A DNA stretch of 64,000 bases, taken from positions 496,001 through 560,000 of the forward strand of contig JABAKD010000020.1 of assembly GCA_012845835.1 (NCBI GenBank), read 5' to 3'. Position 1 is the stretch's first letter, and every line of letters begins with the position of its first letter. This DNA comes from Undaria pinnatifida (Eukaryota > Sar > Phaeophyceae > Laminariales > Alariaceae). The position numbers and the translations under genes were made by a program. The notes beneath the pieces were generated by a model. That model was not told the origin of the DNA. It saw nothing but the letters and a program-made list of their open reading frames with translations, and ran no database searches. Of this stretch, positions 33,499 to 44,403 are shown one piece after another.

Positions 33499-35040
33499 GC
33501 ACACGATCCACCTGTGAGTGGAACCGGTGCCTTGCCGCACGATTTACCATGTCGTTTCTGCATTTGTCGACAGCTTTATAAGGACGGCTGCCCTCCCTCC
33601 CCCGGTTTCCCCTTGTCGCTGCTCTTGGCGTCCTCTGCTACGTGGCGTACCCAACTCTTCTCCGCCTTGCCCCTGTTGCCGTCTCGTGATCCGCCACGGC
33701 GACGACCCCCCGGTACCATTTCCCACTCTTCTTAGCCACCCTCCACCGTAGCACCGTCTCTACTCTGAACTACCCTGATGTTATACTGATGTTATACTGT
33801 AATATAGAGCCTAACCTCTCCCAAAATACGAAATGGATCTTGTCTCAGTGTGTCTTTTTTACAGAATATGTCTTGTACTGTATGTACCAGATACGGTACC
33901 TGGTATATGATACGGTGTGTTCCCTGGTATCTGGTACCTGATACCTGGTAGGTATTTAGAAACAAAATAGCTCTGACCCAGCGTGGATTTTTCTTATTAG
34001 GGAACGAGTGCGTTGTAGACTATATTGTGTGCAACGCGTCCTCGTTTCTTACTTTACTCCTGCAAATGTCCGTCTGTCTTTTTTGCCGCTCGCCTCTTAG
34101 TACGAGTTCTGTAGTGTATACAACTGCTGCCTAGTGGGATGCGAGTTGTACTGTAGTCGTAGTAAATGGTAGACGCGCCGGTCGTCGGGCACTTGAACTT
34201 GTACATTCTCGTACAGCACACACGCATTCGCTCCCACGGCAAGGTCTTATTTAACACCAGCATGAGGTACGCAGCTTGTGTGCATTGGCGCTGTTGACTG
34301 ACTGTCGTCGTCAAGAGTATGCTCGCACTCCAGTACCCCTTCTTTGTGTTTCGTTGATATGCTGAAGCTCGATTTTGTCCCTCTACGCCAATGTATTAGG
34401 TGTTGAGCGATGGCTGGTATCCACAAAACCGAACAGTTCATGGAAATAACTACCAGGTATAAGGTTGAGTTCCTTGGCTTGCAAGCACCATCGGTGCAAC
34501 AACTACAAACGGCGCGGTGACAAGTCAAGAGCATAAAAGAGAGTCATCGGCATCAGGTGCAAAGTTTCTCTTTGGAATCCAGGTGTACTGCGGCTCCTTT
34601 CGCGGGACTTGATGGAGCTGGTCCTAGCGGCCGTCTTCGGTTTTTCTGCTGCATGTAGCTGTGGGAATCATCACTCGCATTCAATCGACTCTCGTGATCT
34701 TCATTGGTCTGGCGACAGTCGCAATGATGTCCGTGAGCACCACACGCATTACTACAAGATTATCACAAGACCATCACAACGACTCAGAATAGGTGAGCAT
34801 CCCTTTCGTCGATGAGCATCGTTGAAAGACGAGGCACTGCAGTCTAGTAGTAACAATGGTGATTTTTGTGGATGTGCGCGTTGACCACTCCTGCACGTGA
34901 GCACTTAGGATTGATCTTAACGAAGAGACTATTTCTGTTTTTCACTGAAATCTCGGTATTGCCTGAAATAGTTCGGGAACAACTCGAAAACTCAAGAAAG
35001 CTGAATAAACGGCGATTAATGTTAAGATACGGCCTCGAAC
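33499..35040. other. No gene recognised
   Basis: A pyrimidine-rich stretch (33590-33750) gives Pro/Ser-rich frames on both strands without family features. 33880-33955 repeats 'gatac(g)gtacctggta'-like words. The remainder holds only short frames. Confidence 0.35.
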
Positions 35041-35398
35041 TTGTCACGTTGACACCACGCGCACGTTGCGCATGCTGGAGCCGTTATATTGGTGGAGTAG
35101 CATGAATGTGTGCACCCTGTGGTGGCTTCGCCACTGCTTGAAGTGCCGAGCGCAGAAAACCCCACGGCTGACTGTCCGCTGGCCAATCATTTCAATGCCT
35201 CTACCGGAAGGCCCTGGTATCGCTGTCAGTGTTGACTACTTCGGCCCCCTCCCGGTCACACCACGAGGCAACACCTACATCCTGCTGTTCACCGATCGCT
35301 TCAGTCGTCGGGCCGACATGTTCCCCGTCAGTGCCGATGAGGTCACCGCGGAGGGCACAGCCAATATCCTGGTGAACCAATACATCCCCTTGTTGTAG
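35041..35398 (+). pseudogene. Second gypsy-type integrase fragment
   Basis: The frame reads CLKCRAQKTPRLTVRWP (end of the zinc finger), then SVDYFGPLPVTPRGNTYILL and FTDRFSRRADMFPVSADEV, giving the first catalytic Asp of an integrase core and its usual neighbours. It stops at 35396-35398 before the second Asp. It differs in sequence from the 26.9-29.5 kb relic, so it belongs to another gypsy lineage. Flanks show no LTR. Confidence 0.7.
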
Positions 35399-36050
35399 GG
35401 TCTGCGTTTCATTCAGCTGCTTTTCTTCGGGTGTTCCTGGCTCCATAACCAGACCATTAGAAGTGTGGGAGTGGGTTTTGAGGAGCCACATCTTCGACTC
35501 ATGGTCTAGTTCGTAGAACCGGAGATTCCCCTAATCTCCCATATTTCTGCATATGCGACTCATCAGGGTAGGCTAGTGTTAAGATTCGGCCTCGAAAGTC
35601 CTGTAATTATCCGTATTGAGATAATTTGGATGGGTTTCGTATGATAAGGTTGGCGTTTTATATTTGGGATAGTCAGGAAATAGATCGGAGGCACGAGGCT
35701 TCGAACTCGGAAGCCATCCGGCGCTTTGGTGGAATCGAATAAAGCTACGTCTCTACGAAGGCTACGAAAGTGAGTACTCTCCGAGGACCTGCTCAATTGG
35801 CAGACCTGCTGGGGACACGCTGTGTCTCCGCCCAATACCCTTACATTAACTTTTTCAGTTTTTTTTCCGGAAAAAAAAAAGAATTTTAGGTACAACAGTG
35901 TGGTAGATCGGGCAGCCGCACCGCTCGTGCTGGGCCACCATTAGCGAGCGCCCAATACTGAGCAGAGGCATTCCCAAGGTCTTTCGCAGGTCAATATCAA
36001 TTGAAAAAGGCGCTGTGAGTCTTTAGATTTCTTTTCGTGGGGTTGACAAA
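35399..36050. other. No gene recognised
   Basis: Only short frames. No repeat shared with other parts of the window was noticed. Confidence 0.35.
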
Positions 36051-37412
36051 GTGACCGCACCGAGGCGGCAACAAGCGCATGCGAGCCTGTCCATGGGGGC
36101 CGTGGGCTATCGTCGGCTGAAGCCCGGAGGATGTCAGCATCCGTTGGGAGCTTGGTCGCGACGGTACCGGAAATGCTTGCCGATCTGTCCGGCGCTATAT
36201 GGGACAAAATTCGGAGGGAGCTGCCTGATTCTGACCTCGTGCGGCGCATCTGGAACAACATTAGGGACCTCCGCGATATGCATGAGGTTTCACAGGAGGG
36301 CATGGCGAACGTCGTGCCGGAAAGCTGGCGGGCCAGAGCCTTTAAGCAGGAGAGCAAGGTGCCTCAGGGCAATCAGATGCAGACGTGTTGCCTGCGCACG
36401 ACGCCGAAACTATCATCTCTAGGAAAATGCAGCATAGACTGGGTAAACTGGTAAAACGAGTTCGTTATGAGAGGCGCGTCGCTTCGCTGGACCAGCTTCC
36501 CGAGACGAGCCCCCAGCGAGAAACAGGCGACTCTCAAAGCGAGAAGGAGACGCGAGGCTTGGCCAAGGACCGGCAACGGAGTCAATCGGGATCAGGGGCC
36601 ACCGCCTTCCTAAGGGCGAGGCCTGTAGACTCAGCTAGAACCATCCCTGCATCAGAGTTCGTGACTGCGAGGAAGAGGTTTTTGGGGATAGAGGAATTCC
36701 TGGCGGCTAGGTGCCCATGCTGCGGTGAAGCGGAGGTTAATACGCGGCAAGCACGACTGTGTCGCCGATCGGGCGCGCAGGTGAACCAGCACCAACCCCT
36801 TGTGCACGCGCTCTCCCGCATCCTTTAAGAGCATATCAATCCGTCACCAAGTGGAAAGCCAAGCCCACGTCCACGCAAACAGGGATTTTCGAATGGACAT
36901 CGTTATCGAGGCGGGTGGCCTCCGAGATGCTACGGCATCAGAGTATCGCGACAAATCGATACTCCTCGACGTCACGTATGCGGACCCACAAGCGGGGGTC
37001 CACATGCGGGAAGGCAGCGCGGATCGAAGCGGATCAGCTGCTTCCACTTCCGAGGCGCGCTAGCGCAACCACTATGCTCGTCCGGGACAGGTGTCCTTCG
37101 ACGAGCGCAGCTACAAACTCGCCACCCTCGCGGTGGAAAGCTTTGGGCATCTCGGTAAGGAAGGCAGCGACCTGATCGATCAGGTAGCGGCGAGCATCGT
37201 TGGAGGGATGGACGCATCGTCCCTAGCGCGGAAAGGCGTGTGCAAGGGGAGCGCCTATTCCAAATCATCTCTGTGACCACTCAGGTCGATATTTCGCGCA
37301 GAGTCCATCGATATAGGCTAGCTCTGAGGGACCGCCAGGCCGCGAGGGGACGGGAGGAAGAAGCGGGAGGACTACGGCCACTGGCGTGGGGTGGTAATGT
37401 TGATGAGGATTA
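36051..37412 (+). pseudogene. C-terminal part of a non-LTR element: zinc motif plus restriction-like endonuclease
   Basis: Across three frames the readable protein is IRRELPDSDLVRRIWNNIRD ... GATAFLRARPVDSARTIPAS ... RCPCCGEAEVNTRQARLCRR followed by H..H spacing. It continues FRMDIVIEAGGLRDATASEY, KSILLDVTYADPQAGVHM, HYARPGQVSFDERSYKLATL and VESFGHLGKEGSDLIDQVAA, ending about 37412 with RRVHRYRLALRDRQAARGRE. A Cys/His finger followed by an R(x)D...DV catalytic pattern is what R2-like elements with a restriction-like endonuclease carry after the reverse transcriptase. The RT itself is absent. Frameshifts near 36450, 36830, 37063 and 37240 show it is dead. One position expected to be His in the finger appears as Gln (TRQARLC). 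Confidence 0.55.
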
Positions 37413-39536
37413 ATGTAGACTAATAGCTAAAACATATGTTAGGAAAGGAAGCAGTAGATAAAAGGAGAAGATGAGGGGAAAGGAAACGGGGAAATGGTTG
37501 GCAGAAGATACCGCTGCTTTATGGAGGGATTATTCGACTTCGTAGAGGTCGTTGCTTGCCTTCGTCATTTGACCATTGACCACGCATCCCTATCGAGACA
37601 GAGCACCACTCCTATTAGAGACACCTCCTCCATCATTTGGGCGCTTATTGCCTTTTCTCGTGTATTTATATTTTAAAAATGTCGCTTCTCTTATTCCGAC
37701 CCTGTTTGGTCGCTGTGGCTATACCATCTATGTATCTCCAAGGAAAGCGATAGTTTTCTCGCTATCATCTACTCTGGAGCGCCAAACTTCTCCGTGCGAC
37801 ATTCGTCCGTATTCGTGCGTTGCCACAATGCCGGGATGGAGCACGTCGGGTTTTTCGTCGACCCGAGGGATAATGAGACTATATGCCTGCCGCCCAACCA
37901 AAAGCAAGGGTCGTAACAGAACATGAGACGACGGTCCCTTTTACTGCAACTAGTTGTTGTGCAACTGCTACGATTATAGATTACATGTTTTACCTAGCCA
38001 TGGCCGTGAATAACATTAGTAAGAGTATCAGTATTGTAGAATCCAGGTCAGAACGACGCGAGGGTTGAAGGTGGAAAAAGCGACACACGTTATATACGTG
38101 GATGCGATATGGTATGGTATGCGATATGGTATGCGGTATGGTATGCGGTATGGTATGCGATACCTGCTATTCACAGTAAAGAAAATAGGAGCTTAGACCC
38201 CATCATGCACGCAAGAACTACCTGTCGCAGTGTAAAACAAGCTGACACGGGGGGCAGGATGGTACCGTAGATGCCCCCCAGGCTCTGTCCGATGTGTGCG
38301 TTAGACCTATTTAGTAGGCCATGGTACTATTATTGTGCTGCTTCGAAGTATCATATTAGGTACTTTTAGGGCCTCTTTGATCGTCGGCTCTGAGCCTCTG
38401 GCGCGATTGTCTACCCTGCCCCATTGTTGCTCCATTGCAAGTAATAACCACCTTCACCATTAGCGACTATGTAGCCCCCGTCTTGAATCTGTTTGTTACG
38501 TCCCATGTTTGTTGCAGCAGGGCGGTTCGTGTTCGTTAGTTGTAGCCTCTGCAATCGATGCCAGATTGTGCTGATATCGCGTCAGCCAATCAAATACGGA
38601 GATTGACGGTTACAAAGTATTTATTTATTTATTTTATGTCGACGATTGACGCTTCTTCGTCGACGTCTTGTGTGTAGGTTGTGTGATATGATTCTCCCCT
38701 ATCGGGGGCGCTCCAACCTGTCACAGTGACACAACTAAAATACAAGATTATTGTCTATAACTACACTATTATACTCTTCAAGCCTCTCGACCTCTCGGTG
38801 GGTAGAGCTACCTTCGGCAGGATTATCTACGAATAATTCGCGCTGGAGTCGCCTCTTTAATAATAGTCGCCTAACCCCAACATGGCACTATTAAAAAAAT
38901 AGGGGTAGACTATGTGTTATACTACGCAGTATTTAGTATTACGGGAATATATGGACTAAGTCGACTTAGAGACCGACTACTGCTATGCAGGGGTGGGTGC
39001 CTCTGGCTCTGTAATGGTCACTCACACGAGGGTTGCTCGGCTGGATGTTACATCTCTGGTATTAGATGATTGCTGTCCTTCCCTGTCCGACGGATACCTC
39101 ACACCTTCTGACGGAAGGGGGAGCGGAGCCGTTCATCTAGGCAGGCGATATCACCTGCCAGCTAGAAAGGGGGCAAGTGCTACAAACCATGCTAGAAACC
39201 ATGCTAAAAACCATGCGCCGTTAATCTTAATCATAACGCCCACAGGGGGTACAGGGGGTACCATCACAACACAACAACACAACAACAGGTACTCCCGCTA
39301 CACCGTAGCTCGGGTCCTGTAGCATAACGCGAGTTGGACCTCGACAGCTTTGTTTCACTGAAGGCACCAAGACCGCACTGCAGTGGCGTGGAAAAAACAC
39401 GGTGGAGGGGAGCTGTGGTCCGGCCGGCGCGTAGTCGAAGGCAACATCCACTGTTCACCTGGTTGGTGCATTGCAGTGGGTGAATTTCGAGGCTTTAAAG
39501 GCATTGCTATTGCTCTTCCAGTTTGTCACATAACTA
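37413..39536. other. No gene recognised
   Basis: AT-rich. Contains a 'gatatggtatgcg' tandem block (38104-38162), 'accatgctagaaaccatgc' repeats (39186-39216) and otherwise short frames. Confidence 0.4.
38104..38162 (+). repeat. Short tandem repeat (GGTATGCGATAT-like)
   Basis: Four to five imperfect 12-bp units. Confidence 0.8.
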
Positions 39537-39720
39537 GTACGGAGGACCACAGTGGCAATCAGAATCAACGATACTCACTAAAACTTGTAAATTGCCCTGT
39601 TTTTGCTAACCATAGTCTGGACTATTCGGTACGGAGGACCACAGTAGCAATCAGAATCAACGATACTCACTAAAACTTGTAAATTGCCCTGTTTTTGCTA
39701 ACCATAGTCTAGGCTATTTG
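39537..39720 (+). repeat. 92-bp tandem duplication
   Basis: Two nearly identical units, 39537-39628 and 39629-39720, beginning at 'tacggaggaccacag' and ending 'aaccatagtct..ctat'. Confidence 0.9.
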
Positions 39721-39753
39721 GTCCCGATTACTATGTTACTACAGTGCAGTATG

Positions 39754-39847
39754 ATACAGTATGATACAGTATGAGGATACAGTATGAGGATGCAGTATGA
39801 GGATACAGTATGAGGATACAGTATTAGGATACAGTATGAGGATACAG
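39754..39847 (+). repeat. (ACAGTATGAGGAT)n microsatellite at LINE 3' flank
   Basis: Repeats of 'acagtatgaggat', also found at 42640-42690 on the other side of the LINE copy. The element thus landed in, or duplicated, this array. Confidence 0.85.
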
Positions 39848-40585
39848 TTGTTGTTGTTGTTGTTGTTGTTGTTGTTCTCACATTAACTCGCATAATCAAG
39901 TCCGTGGTCACAGGACAGGCTCCAGTCACTCTGGAGCTGAGGAATACCCCAGGGAAAAACACACACAACCCAAGGTGGTACACGCATATATCACAGCTGA
40001 CGCAATTCATGCCTCCACCAGAAACATATAAAAGTGAAATCGGGAGTCAGTCTACGATGTGCCAGGTCCAGGCCGGTGCATACGTCTTGCACTACTCACG
40101 CCTGGAGAAACCAAATATTCCGATTGCCACCCAAGTAAGACTACCACGTATATATTACACGTAGTACCTATCACTACGCATACGCACGACAGGCATAAGT
40201 CAAATGGAGAAAAAGAAACAAAGAAAAGAAAAGAAGATAAAGGAAAGGAAAGAAAAGAGAAGAAAAACGAAACAAGACGAAAAAGGCAAGCAAAGAGAAG
40301 AAAGAGACAAGAAAAGCAAGAAAAGACAAGACAAGAAAGCAAGGAAAGAAGAAGAGAAAAAAAGAAAAAAGAAATAGAAAAAGAAAAGAAAGAAAAATAT
40401 CATACTAGCAGACCCTAGGAACTGGCTAAGGATGGCATTGGGCTAACAGAGGGTATCACGTCCATCATCAATGGCACCTGGGAGAGAATGCAACATGGCG
40501 AAGAAGTCAGGGCGGTCTTATGCTATCTTGTGACGGCCATTAGAAGGCCCACAACTTTCAATACGATGATGGCCAAACCCAGACT

Positions 40586-42645
40586 TCAGTCTCTTGGGCA
40601 TGACGCTCCCCCTTCCGCCCCTCCCCCCTTCCTCCCTTTCCCCCTCCCCCCTCCCCCCCTCCCCCCTCCCCCCCTCCCCCCTCCCCCCCTCCCCCCTCCC
40701 CCCCTCCCCCCTCCCCCCCTCCCCCCTCCCCCCTCCCCCCCTCCCCCCCTCCCCCCCTCCCCCCCTCCCCCCCTCCCCCCCTCCCCCCTCCCCCCCTCCC
40801 CCCCTCCCCCCTCCCCCCCTCCCCCCCTCCCCCCTCCCCCCCTCCCCCTTCCCCCCCTCCCCCCTCCCCCCCTCCCCCCTCCCCCCCTCCCCCCTCCCCC
40901 CCTCCCCCCTCCCCCCTCCCCCCCTCCCCCCTCCCCCCCTCCCCCAGTCCCCTCCCCGCCCCCCCCTCTTCCCCCTCCCCCCGGCCGCTTAGAGATGCCA
41001 ACGGTGGATGACGCTGCCGCAGCCTTTGCGCGTCGCTCTGCAGCTTTGCGTCTCTCCGTTTCATGCCAATTCCGCATGAACAACTCGGCTCCCTCCTCTA
41101 CTTTTCGAAACCATCTGCCAGCCTTCTGAGCAGCCTTTCGCCATCCTTCGAATTTCATTCCAAAGACCGACATATCCTCCTTCAGATGGTCCATCTAGTC
41201 TTTCTCTTGCTCCCCTGAGTAGCCCTTACCCCCAACAAACTCCCCAAACATCACCCTCTGTGGCAGACGCTCCTCCCCCATGCGTGCCACGAATCCCGCA
41301 AACAAAATCCTCCGTTTGCGCACTATCACCTCAACGCTCTCGGAATTTGTCTGGGCAAGCGCGTCGGCGTACGATAGGGTGTGGTCGTCGCGCTTCCGTT
41401 TCCGCCATCCAAGGCATCGGAGGAGCATGGAGCGGTGAACCCGTCGTAGCCTGTCATAGTCAGGCTTCTTCGGGCTCCACGTCATGCAACCGTACAGCAG
41501 TGTCTCGACCACCTCAGCTTTCAGCAACCGCACCTTCAACCGTAAACGCACACCCGGGCGATCATAGATTTCCATCTTGTACCGCTGGAAGCACGCCCAG
41601 GCCCTCTGAAGACGCCGCGTTATTTCAGTGCTAAGGTCTCTGTGTGCGGTGATAGCCCCGCCCAAGTATACAAACTGGATTGTTTGTTTGTAAACCTGGC
41701 CGGCTGCATTGATCGTGAAGGACACCTTCCCCCCGCTTTTGGTTTCCAGGCACATTATCTCTGTTTTTGCCTCGGATACTGTAAGCCCGAACGACGAGTA
41801 CGCAGTCACGATCGCCGTCATCATCCTCTCCAGCCCTTCTGATGATCGCGATACGATGCCCTCATCGTCCGCGTACAGCATACCCCACAATCTCTGCACC
41901 CCCTCCCCCTCCTTCCCCCTCCGTCCGTCGACTTTGCCTGTGCGTAAAGTGCCCTTCTTCTCGCCTTCCTTCTTCCGTTGGAGCTGCACCATGTTGTCCG
42001 TGATGGCTGCATCAGCGAGGAAGCGTTTCTCGGGCACACGCAGTACCGCCGTGAAGAACATGTTGAACAGCAGTGGCGCGAGCACGCATCCTTGCCTGAG
42101 ACCTTGCCCCACGTCGAACTTATCCGAGCACTCTCCATCATCCAGCCGCACGCATGCTTGCATACCGTCGTGGAATTGGCGGATGACGGCGAGCATTCTC
42201 GGTGGCACGCCAAAACGAGCAAGGACATCCCACAAAAGGCTTCGGTCGACGGAGCCGCATGCTTTGGTGAGGTCGATAAAGCACATGTACAAGGGGGTGT
42301 CCTTCTTCCGCGCCAGTTCCTGCAGTCGTCGTACTGCGAACATCATGTCAACCGTCGAGCGTTGGGGTCTGAACCCACACTGTTCCTCCGGCAGAATGTT
42401 CTCGCGTTCGCAATAGTCACTCAGGCGACCCGCGATGACTCTGAGGAGTACTTTACCGGCGTGAGCCACGAGGGAGATGCCACGATAATTGCCACACTCA
42501 GTCCGATCTTTCTTCTTGTGAAGCACCTTAATCGTAGCATCTTTCCATTGTTGGGGTACGCCGCCCTCCCTCCACACAGCGACGATGATATCGTGGAAGT
42601 TTCCGAGGGTGTTGAATTCTCCTTCGTCGGCCAAAACCTTCATGA
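40586..42645 (-). pseudogene. LINE reverse transcriptase ORF, 5'-truncated, with in-frame TAG
   Basis: From about 42645 the frame reads [15 protein letters not shown], then [75 protein letters not shown] and [19 protein letters not shown], the standard palm motifs with an intact YADD active site. The thumb and a C-terminal region follow ([29 protein letters not shown]). A TAG at 41195-41197 interrupts the frame where copy 2 has TGG (Trp). It then continues MDHLKEDMSVFGMK and runs into a Gly/Glu-rich tail encoded by the C-rich tract. Upstream ORF1 and endonuclease are missing through 5' truncation. The residues upstream of KVLADEG in the open frame are translated flanking microsatellite. Confidence 0.85.
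40612..40980. repeat. C-rich (CCCCCCTCC)n tract within LINE
   Basis: About 370 bp of almost pure C/T on the plus strand. On the LINE sense strand it reads GGAGGGGGG and encodes Gly-Gly-Gly-Glu-type repeats. A shorter version is in copy 2 (62923-63068). Confidence 0.95.
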
Positions 42646-44403
42646 GGATACAGTATGAGCATACAGTATGAGGATACAGTAGGCTCCCCCGTCGTAGCAA
42701 GTCCCGTGTACGAAATAATGGTTTCACCACCCCGCAGGCGGGTGAGATGTCGCACTCACTAGTATGCTTTATTTTTCGTTGTAATAGAAGACATACTAGC
42801 GTGGGCGAGTGGATCGATCCTCGATGTCCAACTCCTCCAAGGCAGTCATCCTTCATTACCATTTTCATTACTGTATGGTAATTGTATTGATTTTATGTTT
42901 GCAGTATGGGCTTTAATGTCGATCACTCGTAAACGTCACTCGTAACGCCCTGGCTACGGTGTATGTGTCCCTCTGCAACATGTAGCCGCCATCGCTGGTA
43001 GATCCAAACTCAAACATGGTTTGCCCACCCATGCGAGGCAGCCGTGAGCATTGCGTATTTTACCTAAATGGTCGCACGTTCTTTCTGCATGTACCTAGGT
43101 CGTCTGGGTTGTTGTACGTATGGAAAACAGTACTTCGAAGTAATACTATTAAAAATAGTTTTTGAGTCGATAGCATCTCGCGTGTACAAAATCTGTCTTC
43201 GGGCGAGAATGGTTTGATTTTTAATTATTTCGGCTTTTCCATTATGGGCTACTTGGTTATAATCTATCATCTTTAATCTAGTATGATACTGTACCTGTGT
43301 TGAAACGTCCCGGCTATTAATAGTTCTATAGTCTAATCGCGTTAACACATAGCAATACCTCGGCAACTGCATCATGAGTACAAACAATCGCACACTTTAA
43401 TAAACTTCTACGTTGAACAAGTGTGTTGATTGCCATCACCAGTACCATGTATGTTGATTGTTTTCGACTTGAAAATAGAAACTTGGTCGAGCGGTCAGTA
43501 TACTGGTTTGGCCAGTATATGTTTGACTTGAGATTAGCCAGCAGCCACCAGCATATACTAGACTGCATCGGTATACTGGGCGCGATTTGCCTTGAATACA
43601 GAGGCTTCAGGCTGGAGCAAGTTATGCCAACTTTTTGGGATTTATTCCTGGATTGCTCGCCGAGCTCATACTGGACTGCATCATCAGTAAACTTGGAGTG
43701 ATTTGTCTTGAATACAAGAGACTAGTCTAAGCATTGAGCAATATTTTCAACTTTTTTTCGGGATGTTTTCCGCGATTGCTCGCCGAGCTCAGCGAGCAGG
43801 AGTGCGAGACTTCTCAAAAGGCGGCGGGTGACACGTGCGGAGGCACCGCCACGAGTGCGTGGCCGTCGGCGTTCTGAGCCAGAAGTTATCAGCCGCGGTA
43901 AAAACACTGCGGTCAATCCACTGGCAACAAGAAAAGATAGCTGTCTGAGCAATAGCCAAAACGGAAACTAAACCCTGTCAGGTACAGAGATGTGTTACTT
44001 TTTTTTAAAATATTTTCTCTCTCCAGCTCAACCCGACAGAAGTTTTTCCCTCAGTGACTATCAGTGACTATCAGTGACCTTCTGGACAAGCCGTGGTCTG
44101 TTCAGTTGCATCCACAACCGTTTGGCGAGAAACCATGCACAGAACAGCTCTATGGCACGAGTAAATAAGCGCAATAAGTACGCATACACCATACACATAT
44201 GATAAAAAGGTTTACGAGGGTGCATATTACAGTAACGCCTTGTTTTACATGTCGCACAAAAAATACCGGAGCGCATTCGCGAAACAAAGCGCGAATAATA
44301 GCTCGGGCGTTCAAAAAAAAATTACCTATCGCATCGACCACAGCTTACTTTCTGTGTGGCTATAACCGTGCTATGGCATGCCCTTGAGGGCAGGAGTTTG
44401 TTC
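42646..44403. other. 3' flank of helicase-nuclease gene; no other gene
   Basis: Contains the microsatellite at 42646-42690, two similar 'ttgccttgaatacagag / ttgtcttgaatacaagag' segments (43589 and 43703) and a SINE family A scrap at 44083-44098 ('cttctggacaagccgtgg'). No supported coding region. Confidence 0.4.

Larger units (their letters stand above)
39848..42645 (-). mobile_element. 5'-truncated LINE with (AAC)n tail, copy 1
   Basis: In minus-strand order: RT frame starting abruptly at about 42645, Gly-rich segment from a C-rich tract, a polypurine/polypyrimidine zone (40200-40400), a 3' UTR with 'ctccagtcactctggagctg', and an (AAC)9-type tail at 39848-39876. Both ends abut 'acagtatgagg' repeats. 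Copy 2 at 61857-63305 shares everything from the end of the RT frame onward. Confidence 0.85.

Noticed and set aside
40488-41129. Long Pro-rich frame on the plus strand
   Set aside because: It is the antisense reading of the C-rich tract; three plus/minus frames are open there only because the tract has no A and few stop-forming triplets. The minus strand carries the real RT frame.
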